Assembly (NCBI GenBank): GCA_009731375.1
Contig: BJOX01000179.1
Location: 176,513-222,652, forward strand
DNA length: 46,140 nucleotides
Direction of reading: 5' to 3'
Origin: Paulinella micropora
Lineage: Eukaryota; Cercozoa; Imbricatea; Euglyphida
The notes under the pieces are model-generated. The model did no database searches. It saw only the letters and a list, made by a program, of their open reading frames with translations, and had not been told where the DNA came from. The translations under genes and the position numbers were made by a program. This document shows positions 10,684 to 20,209 of this stretch, piece after piece (within the stretch, counting starts at the first letter, position 1; the number at the start of each line of letters is the position of its first letter).

Positions 10684-11680
10684 CTAACTACGCCCCATAG
10701 CTCTACACGCTAGAGCATACTCCAAGAAATCATTGCGAGAACTTGGGCCTCCGCCACGTGATCGATGACCACTCAAGTGCGGAAGATAAGATTCATTCTC
10801 ACTGTCGCTGCTGTCCCAACTCGACAAAAGAATGCTTCTCAATTTTGCCTTCTTCAGTTTTTTTTTCTGTCGCTTGCGAGCGCGTTTAAGTTCCAAGCGA
10901 AGCACTTCGTCAGAATCAGATTGATCTGACGACTGATCAAACGATAACTTTTTGTTGACGTTCTTCTTGTTGGTGCTGTCAGTGACGGGCTTACTTTGTT
11001 TGCCGCCGGGCTCACTTTGATCACTGGATTGAGCTTCCGATTGCGTTACTTGCATTCCTTTCGTAAGCTTAACAGCTTCCTGAACTGCCTTTAGTAAGGC
11101 ACAGTCCACGAGCGTCGCAGAGAACGAAGTCGCAACCGTAGATGGTTTGTAGGCAACACGTTCGTCAGTCTCCGGCGGAGCCTGTTGTATCGTATGGCGC
11201 TGGCTTCGAAGTTCGTAGGTACGAAACCCAGCCAATCGCCTGTACACAGATTGTAGCTCACGTTCTTGATACCTCGGTGGCATTTCCACAACTGTTGCGC
11301 CCGCCGGCCCACGCTCACGGATCTGATAACGTATCATCCGTTGAAGGGCATGCCAAGCGAACTCAATGTGAACTGTACCAATACCACATGCTAGTAGTTG
11401 AGTTGAAGGCAAGTCCAGCCCATCCGCCTGAGCATAGTCGCAGAACAGTTCGTGTGGGCCTTTGTCACGGTGTTGGCATTGAGCATTACAGTAGGAGACC
11501 CAAAAACACCCCTGACATCTTCTGTGTCTGTTTGTTACAGTCTCGATCGCGTCGCAAGCCTCACAATGTCTGGGCGCTTTTTGCGTGTGGGCCAAGTGCT
11601 GCATGGATCGGCGATGTGTGGTATCTCGACGAACAGAACTCCCACATGAAAATTGTCCCCTGCCATCCTTCAGGTATTAT
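10684..11680 (-). CDS. MYND zinc-finger ORF inside the retroelement
   Basis: The frame is open from about 11680 and has an ATG at 11604. Near its start it shows a classic MYND finger: CEACD, CQGC, SYCNAQCQ and HELFC in the right order and spacing (C-x2-C, C-x2-C, C-x3-C, H-x3-C). MYND fingers bind proline-rich peptides and occur in chromatin regulators such as SMYD proteins. The rest is an arginine/lysine-rich linker and a C-terminal region with SSDSENES. It follows gag-type ORFs on the same strand, each overlapping the next by about 80 nt in the -1 frame, so it may be translated as part of a retroelement polyprotein. A captured host gene is the alternative. Confidence 0.7.
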
Positions 11681-12230
11681 ATTGAACCCCAGCTGTTGGA
11701 TACCACGCCTCCTCCCGAGGCATCAGATATGTTCGTGGTGCACCAAGTCGCCACTCAGCCGGCCAGTGTCTAGGTGGTACAGGGAATCCTTGAGGAAACG
11801 ATACCTTTCTCTGCAACTTGGGCAAGAAGCACCAAAGGTTTAGCTTGAACGGAAAATCATTCTCATCAAGCTTCTGTTCAGGTGTCAAGGACTCCCACGG
11901 GATTTCCTCAGGTCGGCAATAAGTCTTCAGAAGAAAATCGACATGTGGGTTTACCACCCCGACCACCTCCGCGGACGCATCAGGTATATCAAGTCTGCCC
12001 ATCTTCTTCTCAACTGGAGGTACTCCTGCCGCTGCCAGCGAAGGGTTCTCATCTTGCATCGCCTCTGGTTCATCAGGCTCCCGTAGCAACGAGTCGATCT
12101 CACCCATCGCAGCAGGTTCAAAGGCCATGCATATTACCGCTTCATCGCTCATCTGTCGACCAGTAGGGTCGGTCCCTCTTCCGGAGTTGGCAGTTCGGAG
12201 CGGCCGCTCGTCATCGCTGTCTTGCGACAT
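11670..12230 (-). CDS. Retroelement-associated ORF between gag and the MYND ORF
   Basis: A 186-residue acidic, proline-rich frame. It overlaps the gag frame upstream by about 80 nt in the -1 frame and the MYND frame downstream in the same way. No domain is recognised. The serial -1 overlaps could be programmed frameshifts or single-base errors in one long ORF. Confidence 0.5.
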   Translation of the reverse strand: MSQDSDDERPLRTANSGRGTDPTGRQMSDEAVICMAFEPAAMGEIDSLLREPDEPEAMQDENPSLAAAGVPPVEKKMGRLDIPDASAEVVGVVNPHVDFLLKTYCRPEEIPWESLTPEQKLDENDFPFKLNLWCFLPKLQRKVSFPQGFPVPPRHWPAEWRLGAPRTYLMPREEAWYPTAGVQYNT

Positions 12231-14340
12231 GCGATCGTCTCCTTCGGTATCGGTATCGTCGCCAAAGCTTTGACCATCACCGTTGTCGTCCCCAGCGCCG
12301 TCTGAGTGCTCGGATAGCTCTCCAGACCATCACCGTTGTCGTCCCCAGCGCCGTCTGAGTGCTCGGATAGCTCTCCAGACAAGTAGAAGACACTTTGAAG
12401 GTCCTGAATTCGTAGTGCACATACCGCAAATGCACATGCTCCATTTATCAGGATGCAATGGCAAAGCGGCATGTGTAGGACGTCTCCCACAACCGGCTCC
12501 TGCTGCTCATCTTGTCCGGGTTCTAGTTCCATGTCCACCTCGTCTGTAAGTCTAGCACCTCGGAGTGTAACTCGGCTCTTGCAGGGCCTGCGAGACGCGT
12601 CCAGACTGTCGTACGCCACACCTGGCATGTCCACTACGGGTCCATCGAAGTAGTCCATCGACACGCACAGTTTGATAGATGGGTCGAAGGCATAGCTTAA
12701 GTCCGAGGCAATGCCATCATAATACGGCATGACCTCCGATTCGTCCATGTAAACATGACGGTACATTCCAGCCAAGGGGCCTTCACCGTCCAAAGTCTTG
12801 ACGTCGTTGTCGATGTCCACTCTGTTGCCACCGGCGCTGTGGTCGATATCGCTTTCGTTGAGCTCATCATCAGCGTCGTCCGGTAGCTCATTGCGATGAT
12901 AACCATAATAGTCCCCGAAGTACTCCTCATCGGTCTCATCAGTCTCATCATCATAGGCCTGAGTTTTGGACCATCCGTACAGTCCCGATGCAGGTCTCGG
13001 CTTCGGACCTTCGTTCTGCTCCGTTTGGGTAGAGCTGCAACCAGACGATGCCAACGCTAATCCTGCCCAAGCATCTTCGAAGTCAGGCTCGTTCTCACCT
13101 AAGTTGTTGTCGTAGTCTGCCCCTGGGACAGTCTCGTCGAGCTCAGAAAGAGCAGCACGTGGCACGTACCCATCGTTGCGTCCCTGGGCGCCGCGCCGCT
13201 GATTATTTCCACGCTGGGCCCGACCGCCGCGGTTACCACTAGAAGGGTAAACATTTCTTTCTCTTCCACGTTGCGAAGTTGTGGACCTGTTGTTGTTAGC
13301 TGACCTGCTCGGCCCCCGCACCAAGCATTCGGCACCCGAATGCGACGGCTTCGTTCGGCATTCAGGTCGTTGACAGTTATTTCTGCACCTTCGCACAGGG
13401 TGCACACCACAAGACCAACATTTACCATTGAACTTCCCACTTTCCTGTGCCAGGAAAACATTGGTATCATCCTTCTGGATGCGCCTTTCGCCATAGAGCA
13501 TCGCAAACGCTTGCATCTGTTCTATAGCCATCGCCACCAACGCGTCGAAGTCGGGCTTGTCGGCATCTACTTTGCTAAAGTAGCATGTTCGCCCGAAGTC
13601 GGTGAACGGTAGGTGCTTTGCTGCCTGTATCTTCTCGATCAGGTTGATGCATTTGTAGGCATCTGAGAACTCTTGCTTGCGCTCCTCCAGCAGCACGTAT
13701 CGGTAGCAGTAGGTATCCAACCAACGTTGCGGTACATCGCTTCCTCTCAATCGATCATTTTCATGCTGATGGATCAAACTAGCAGCAGATATTGCACCGA
13801 TGTGTTGCACAGGGCGTTCCACATTAACCATGGGTCCCTTCCAGCTCGTCGCAGCGTCATCAAAGCATCCTTGTTGAGCTGCATAGCTTCCGTAAGTATT
13901 GCAGTCAGCCGGATGGCTAACTCCAAGCGCGATCCTGCCGGTAGGCAGTTCGTCAATTCTTCCCAAGTTGGGTTCACACCCAAGGCAGCCACTGCTACTC
14001 GTTGCGCCGCAAACTGGTCCAGAGTAGGCGTTGCGCCACTAGGCGAACTCGAGAGGGTCGTCGAGCTCGACGAGCTGGACGAAGATGACGTCGCCGCAGC
14101 CGGCGGGGCCGGTGGTGGAGTGATGATCAGCTTCATCTCAGCTCTCGTTACGGGCGCCAAGTTGTCACGGGCCATCATGAGCAGTCGCGGTTCGGTACCA
14201 ACCAAGAACTGCAGAGTAGAGTATCGCCAATGGTCGAAGTCCTGCGCATCCCGTACCGGATCAGATGTAGGCTTAGGTAGCTGTGGTACCTTGAGGGAAA
14301 CCTTAGCTAGCTCATAACCAATTCCTCCCGCTGGATTCAT
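12149..14340 (-). CDS. Copia-type gag polyprotein with Cys-rich knuckle
   Basis: The ATG at 14340 opens a gag-like frame (MNPAGGIGYELAKV, then a proline/serine run, then helices) to about 13790. There the reading moves to a second frame that runs to 12149 (HIGAISAASLIHQHE, KCINLIEKIQAAKHLPF). A zinc-type cluster CWSCGVHPVRRC, NNCQRPEC follows, then an RG-rich basic stretch and a long acidic tail. This layout (helical capsid, knuckle, basic region) fits a retroelement gag. A 64-bp sequence at 12263-12389 is duplicated in tandem inside it (CCAGACCATCACCGTTGTCG appears in one unit and GACCATCACCGTTGTCG in the other). Confidence 0.6.
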
Positions 14341-14759
14341 AATGCAGATTATTCACGAGTGCCTATGTAAATCTATAGCGTTATTAATAAAAGCCTCAAG
14401 TGACTAGAGCCACTTTGTAACTTTATCAAAATAGATTTACTGAGAATGAATTACCAAACCGGAAGTCTTGAAATGAAAGTTGTCCAAAGAAAGTAGGACA
14501 CTGTAGAATACAGTCATCTTGAATTCGAGTACAGTCATCTTGAATTATGTACCTTTTGTGAAGGTAATGAACCAATAAGAGAACTCATAGATGACTGCCG
14601 AAATAAAGGTAATATAACGGCAAATGAATGAAAAATATGGAAAAGTATCCGTATGGTGTAATTGGTAACGGTGAATTGTATCACGGGAAATTGTCCAATG
14701 AGATGTGATTCAAACCGGAAAAAGCATTGAGATATAATGTGTTCATTATAGTTCAATAC
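14341..14759. other. Spacer between divergent gag and RT segments
   Basis: About 400 AT-rich bases separate the - strand gag start from the + strand RT segment. No gene is visible. It may hold an LTR or primer-binding site, but I found no matching copy. Confidence 0.5.
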
Positions 14760-16576
14760 TATAGTGTCCACATGCATAATGAAACAATTCCATATGTTGC
14801 TGCTCGTAAAACAGCTGCTAGGAACAAGCCCCTAGCGCCGAGGGACATCAACAGCAACCCTACAGACCCTAGGAACATCGTTGCAGGGCCTCGGGTCAGA
14901 AAATCGCGTCCTGATCATCATGCTTCTCATCACGTTACGCTTGCAACGGACCAGGCATTAGATGTGGGTGACGATGGAGAAGCTGCTCGGCAACAAGCAC
15001 GGAGCAGTTCAACGAACAACGGTAATTCGTTTTGCTTTTTGACACAAGTGGTCACAATTCCAGAAAAAGAAAAACGTCTGCACCCTGCTATTGTTGCTGC
15101 GAGGAAAGATGAGGTTCAAGGACTCTACGACGCTGGGTGTCTGCGTTGGGCGTCGCGAGATGATGCAAAGAATGACAACGTGACTCCTATTCATACCGGC
15201 TTTGTGGATGCGGTGAAACAGAACGAGTCGACAGGTGAACAGAAGTACAAGTCACGGTTAGTTATATTTGGGAACAGGATGAGTCCCTATGAACATTTCA
15301 GTCCTTACGAAACATCTACACCGGTCGCTCATCATTTCTTTGCGCCATCATGGTGGCACTGAATGCTCTCATAAAACAAATCGATTTTTCGCAGGCGTAC
15401 ATTCATGCAGACATGCAGGATGTTGTGTACGCTGTACCACCGGACGACTTCAAGAAGTCTGACGATCCGTGGGCTCTGTGGCGTGTACTGAAGGCCCTGT
15501 ACGGTTCACCGCAGGCGGGTCGTCGTTATGACCATGTCGCTAAGTTTTTACGATCAATAGGTTATCATCAATCAACGGTGGATCCTTGTGTCTTCTTTTT
15601 ACGTTGCGTTGATAGGGCATTCCCACCATTATGTGTGTAAAGAAGGAGGATACTTTACCTTGGGTACTATTGCTAAAAGCAGACGACATGTTGGCCTTTT
15701 GTTTCTTGGATTCACAGTTTCGACGCTTCATTCGTGAGCTTCATCGGGCAAGGTTTCGTTTCAAAGACATGAACGACGTACAGGTGTTTACAGGGTTGCA
15801 GTTCAAAAGGTTTCCAGACGGTTTGCTTATTCATCAACGGGCATATATTCGTGGTATGCTGCGCGATCGCAACTATGGTAGTGCGAACCCAATACCAACA
15901 CCTGCAACTGTGCAGGAACCCGCTCCTGCTCCTTCGACTAGCCCTCTGCGCAAATTGAACCTGCCAAAGCTCATTGGTGAACTAATGTGGCCTGCGACCA
16001 TGACACAGCCACAAATCGCCTATGCTGTTAACAGGATCTCTGTTCTTGGGCATCAGGCTCCTGATATTGCCTACGCGATGGTAGCCCGTGTGTATCGATA
16101 CTTGCGGGAGGAACGCTGTTTATTTTTTCCTGCTAATGTAGAGTTAACGGCGCTTCAGCTTTCGTCTTTCTCCGACTCCGACTTCGGTAATTGTCGGTTC
16201 ACCAGACGTTCGCGTAATGGTGAAATCCACATCATGACAGGGCCCGTTCATTGGAATTTGCGGCGTCAGTCAACAGTTGCGCTATCAACTATGGACGCTG
16301 AGGTTATCTCGCTTTCGCAAACTACGCGCTCGGCGGTGGCCATCCAGGGATTGTTACATGAAATTGGATTTCCTTTGGCTGGTCCATCCATTATTAATGC
16401 CGACAACCGGGGTTCGATCACGGCTTCGACCAATGGATTGGGTGGTCCGCGATCACGCCACCTTGACATCAAGCACCATTACGTGGTGGAACAGGTTAGA
16501 GAAAAGAAGGTGTCCCGTTGTGGCGGTCCCCCAAGGTTTCCAAGCAGATGGGCCAACTGTGGATCGGCTGCCCTAG
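14760..16576 (+). pseudogene. Copia reverse transcriptase and RNase H
   Basis: A + strand frame from about 14770 gives the pre-RT region and RT start (KRLHPAIVAARKDEV, YKSRLVIFGNRMSP, FSPYETSTPVAH). It slips near 15345 into KQIDFSQAYIHADM and YAVPPDDF, with LYGSPQAGRRYD, and slips again near 15640. The RT active-site box reads LLLKADDMLAF, so the usual first residue of the YVDD box is replaced by alanine. RNase H follows (DSDFGNC, TMDAEVISLSQ, ADNRGS, HLDIKHHYVVEQV). RT/RNase H copy the element's RNA into DNA. The two slips and the altered active site point to a dead copy. Confidence 0.85.
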
Positions 16577-16970
16577 GACTGTCATCATGGCCTATGGGGG
16601 TGAGTATGTAAAGAGCGACTCAGTTTGTCCGGAGGAAGAGAAGCACGCACGAGCCATAGAAGTGGGCAAGGGAAGAAAATTAGTGTTCACTGACAAAGTG
16701 AGGGGGAGACTCTTAGCTGCTCGCAACAAGAGTCATGAAGTTCTACATGAAGCTCTGTACCGGGAGGGTGGGGGATTTGCCCAGCATAGTTTGCGGCCCA
16801 ATTGTGAAGCAGCAATAGAGAATGATGGAGCTCGTGTTTTAATTCGGTCTATCGAAAACATTTTTTTCGGTCAATGCATAACCATTCACTACGGCAATGA
16901 GTGCTTACAGTGGATGCGGAATATCGGACAGGAAGTAGGATCCCTGGTTTGGAACTGTACAATCCCATAA
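16554..16970 (+). CDS. SET-domain-like exon
   Basis: After a possible acceptor (TTTCCAAGCAG), the frame contains AYGGEYV near its start and ends with GGGFAQHSLRPNCEAAI, GARVLIRSIENIFFGQCITIHYGNE. These match the SET-domain landmarks: the Y-x-G-E strand, the NHS-x-x-PNC pocket (here QHSLRPNC) and the C-terminal G-x-x-I-T-x-x-YG. SET enzymes methylate histone lysines with SAM. The Asn of the NHS motif is replaced by Gln, so activity is uncertain. The middle is short and charged. It directly follows the copia RNase H and precedes a DOT1-like gene; whether it is a host exon or cargo cannot be told. Confidence 0.5.
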   Translation, partial: QLWIGCPRTVIMAYGGEYVKSDSVCPEEEKHARAIEVGKGRKLVFTDKVRGRLLAARNKSHEVLHEALYREGGGFAQHSLRPNCEAAIENDGARVLIRSIENIFFGQCITIHYGNECLQWMRNIGQEVGSLVWNCTIP

Positions 16971-16994
16971 AAAAATGTATACCTCTGTGGTGTC

Positions 16995-17160
16995 TCTCTC
17001 CTCTGTAAAATTCAATGCATACCCTGACTTTTCAAGGTATACCCTGACCTTTCAAGGTATACCCTGACCTTTCAAGGTACACCCTGACGTTTCAAGGTAT
17101 ACCTTGACTTTCTAAGTCTTACCTTGGTTTTTTTAAGGTAATCCTTGGCCTTTTTTTCTG
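16995..17160. repeat. CAAGGTATACCTTG palindrome cluster
   Basis: Seven copies in a tight array with CCCTGACCTTT spacers lie between the SET-like exon and the RanBP2/DOT1-like gene. Confidence 0.9.
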
Positions 17161-17199
17161 CAATCGATGTGCACATGTACACTAGTCCGCAAAGTTGTT

Positions 17200-17968
17200 T
17201 GCATGCATACCTGGTGGTAGGCGATGTCAACAACATGTACATTGGTAAAAAGGCTGCCGCCCTGGAGGTGTGAGGTGACAGGTTGCGATAATGTAAATTT
17301 CTTTACACAGTCAATGTGTAGAGCTTGCAACGCGTTATGCCCCCTGTTCATGGCACAACCTGACCCAAGAAATTGGGCTGTGTCTGATCTTGGCGATTCA
17401 TGGTGCATTCAAAAACAGTGTCGACCTCCTACACATTGCTGAGAAGGGAATAGGGGGAACTCTAAGCATGACAGGAGTATTATCAGCAGTGAATGCGGTA
17501 CCGTATTGCGAAAGGGCAGATTACATGTTTTGGGACATAGGTTGTGGAGTCGGGAACGTTCTTCTCGCATCCATGGTTTTTGGGTATGGACACGTGACGG
17601 GTTTGGAGCAAAAAGATTGTTCTAGGGAATGGAAGTTGAAAGTGGGCAAGGCTAGTGTTGTTCGCCAGGAAAGTGGACATGCAGAGTTGTGAACTCAACA
17701 AGATCCTGTGGTGTGGTGGAATGCTAGAGTACAGAACACTGTTGATTTGGAGCGTTACTTCAAAAAATACAGATGGCACGGCAACGTGGTGGCGTTTCTA
17801 TTCTGGACAGCTTGGCAGACAGGGCACAAGGAAGTAGTGTTGCATTTCATACGCACATGTCCACAGATCAAATATGTCCTGGTAGCAGATGATAGCAAGC
17901 GGCCTCAAGTGCATAGGCATGCATTTTCGATGCTTGAACAGGCAGGCACAGATACAGACCGCGTTTGA
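17200..17968 (+). CDS. RanBP2-type zinc finger plus DOT1-like methyltransferase, broken
   Basis: The frame at 17224 carries WRCEVTGCDNVNFFTQSMCRAC, an exact W-x-C-x4-C-x3-N-x6-C-x2-C RanBP2 finger. Near the A-run at 17409 the reading moves to the next frame (NSVDLLHIAEKGIGG, then ADYMFWDIGCGVGNVLLAS, then GHVTGLEQ). The DIGCGVGN sequence is a SAM-binding motif I, and the LEQ that follows matches the acidic residue that binds the ribose. This arrangement is that of DOT1-type histone H3K79 methylases. At 17690 an in-frame TGA interrupts, and the same frame continues 90 more codons (DLERYFKKYRWHGN, VVAFLFWTAWQ) to a second TGA. It is either a pseudogene or read through. A general Rossmann methylase is the alternative. 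Confidence 0.6.
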
Positions 17969-18131
17969 CAAATGCACGTAGTTCAGGTTCGGAAAAATTT
18001 GTTCTGGAAAAGACTGAAATAATAAAAATTTGACTCGTATGTCAAGTTTGAAGTGTGATGCATCCGAGATGCGCTACTAATTGTACTTGCATGTGTGGTA
18101 GTAGTTTTATCGAGTACCGCGACCGGAGGGC

Positions 18132-18662
18132 ATGCGCCCAGGGCTGTTATTGCGTGTGGAATATGATGGTAAAGAAAGCAATTGCATAGTTGAGGCGCAA
18201 GATGAACTTTTGGGTGAGGAAGAGCTTGTCGTTTCAGTCAAGCAGTTGGATACGTGGACGGACAAGAAACATAAACTTAAGGCTCTGAGACCAGCACGTT
18301 CTGAGGCAGGCCGCAAATATGGGCTACTTGATGAATTAGTTTATATTGAGCAACCAGATCTTGGACAATCGCATCTCCTAATTCTGGCGCGAACTTATTT
18401 TCAAGATTTTGTCTGGTCTGGACGAAAGGAAGCACAACCTGGCAGGGGCAGAGGCCAACAACAGGTAGAAAAAAGAGGGGGAAGGCAAAAGTAAAGAAGC
18501 AAGCGTAAAGCGGGGACGAAAGAAGCCTAGTTTTGCTATTCTACCAGTGTCTAATAACTCGGGAGAAAACGAAACAGAAGCAGGGAATGACCCGTCGGCT
18601 ATGGCAAAGGGAAAGCGTAGTAGGCCGCCGTCCAAGAAAGTTTTGGTAAATGCGGAACAGTA
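18132..18662 (+). CDS. Gene end with basic AT-hook-like tail
   Basis: The ATG at 18132 opens a frame (RPGLLLRVEYDGKESNC, a small beta-barrel-like start, then ELVVSVKQLDTW). The frame breaks in an A6/G5 homopolymer near 18470 and resumes as EGKSKEASVKRGRKKPSF, with a second basic patch, KGKRSRPPSKK, and a TAG stop at 18660. RGRKKP resembles an AT-hook. It follows the DOT1-like gene by 160 bases and may be part of it. The function is not known. Confidence 0.5.
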
Positions 18663-18763
18663 GGTATTCCTTGACTCTAAATACCAGGAAAGCGTAGTAG
18701 GCCGCCGTCCAAGAAAGTTTTGGTAAATGCGGAACAGTAGGTATTCCTTGACTCTAAATTCCA
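18607..18763. repeat. 77-bp tandem duplication of the gene end
   Basis: The last coding bases, the stop codon and the first bases downstream (GGAAAGCGTAGTAGGCCGCC to TTGACTCTAAAT) occur twice back to back with almost no change, so the duplication is recent. Confidence 0.9.
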
Positions 18764-19610
18764 GGTATACCTTGACTAGAAATAGACATGCAAGGACTTA
18801 GCCTTTCAATGTTTACCTTACATATCCAACGTATACCTTGAAATATTCAAGGTATATTAGCCTGGAATAGTCAAGGTATACCTTGAACCAGTAAAGATAT
18901 ACCTTGATATTCCAAGGTATACCTTGAAATATCAAGGTGACGTACATTGAAAGATAGATTCCAAGTCAAGAAAACCTTGAATTTAGAGTCAAGGCATACC
19001 TTGAACTTAGCGTCAAGGAATACCTTTACTTTAAATTCAAGGTATACCTTGAATTTAAAGTCAAGGTATACCTTGACTTTAAATTCAGGGTATACCTTGG
19101 ATTTGCGTCAAGGTATGCCTTGGATTCGCGTCAAAATATACCTTGACTTTAAATTCAAGGTATACCTTGGATTTCCGTCAAGGTATACCTTGACCTTTAA
19201 TCCAAGGTATACCTTGGATTTAAAGTCAAGGTATACCTTGACGCAAATCCAAGGTATACCTTGAATTTAAAGTCAAGGTATACCTTGACGCAAATCCAAG
19301 GTATACCTTGACGCAAATCCAAGGTATACCTTGAATTTAAACTCAAGGTATACCTTGAGCTAAATTCAAGGTATACCTTGAATTTTTACCTTGAATTTAG
19401 CTCAAGGTATACCTTGAGTTGTTAGTGTGTTTTTTTTTTCGTCCCGGGTCGGCCCTCTAGAAACTTAATGAAAATCGTCGTTTACTTATTAAAATTTTAG
19501 GGTAAACCTTGCTAACATAGGGTAAACCTTGAAAATCAATTTAATAAATATGCAAGGTATACCTTGCCGTCAAGGTATACCTTGCCGTCAAGGTATACCT
19601 TGACTTTTGA
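18763..19610. repeat. Dense CAAGGTATACCTTG palindrome array
   Basis: Roughly 30 copies of the palindrome are spaced by about 12-15 bp. The spacers are themselves partly self-complementary (AATTTAAA, GACGCAAATCC, TTTAAAGTC), and neighbouring units can pair over tens of bases, for example GGATTTGCGTCAAGG with its complement. It produces a meaningless repetitive ORF on the + strand. This is the largest array of the family in the window. Confidence 0.95.
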
Positions 19611-20190
19611 CGTAGGAATAAACGGGGTTGTAGTGATGGTTAGAAATTTCTGTTAAACTTGGTCGTGCAGTAGTACCACAGAAATGCAAATTTTGCATGC
19701 TGAAAAATACGAAAATACTAGCACAAAAGCCTAGAAAAACCCGTGCCCACAAGAACAAGGGTGGCGCAAAGCAGGTTTGAGCAGTTGAAAACTAGCAATG
19801 CAAGCATTGGAACCACTCAAAGTAGCGCTTTTATGCATAAAAGTCACACATGCTGGTAGCCCAAACCACTCTCACACCGGTCAGAACCAAACATTAAAGG
19901 GCCATAAGCTACGCCGGATGCAGGTTTAAACATGTAAAAAAAAAGATTAAAAAAAAGAAAGTAAGAAAAGTCACTTTAATAATTTCCAACCATGCTCACT
20001 TTTATGCATCAATGGGATTGACTCCCGGGAAAAACACTGAGAAATTACTCAGTGGCCTGCTCAGTGCTGGCAAAAATTACTTTCTGATTGTTGAGCTATT
20101 TTGAGTGGCAGTCGTCGTTGTAGAAGTAACGTTAACCATATGCATAAACGGAGAAGCCATCGTTTTTGACACTGCAGTTCAGGCAAGATT
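19611..20190. other. Non-coding stretch between the two palindrome blocks
   Basis: No gene is visible. It holds the first two copies of the second palindrome family, at about 19831 (CTTTTATGCATAAAAG) and 20002 (CTTTTATGCAT only), so the switch from one family to the other lies between 19610 and 19830. Confidence 0.6.
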
Positions 20191-20209
20191 CACAGCAAAC
20201 GACCTAACA

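Noticed and set aside
11142-11843. 233-residue + strand ORF
   Set aside because: Antisense to the MYND and acidic ORFs; no coding features of its own.
18947-19264. 105-residue repetitive ORF
   Set aside because: It is the palindrome array read in one frame; the repeat period explains it.
18763-19610. CRISPR array
   Set aside because: Repeats are short palindromes with very short, similar spacers in a eukaryotic context; there is no leader and there are no cas genes.
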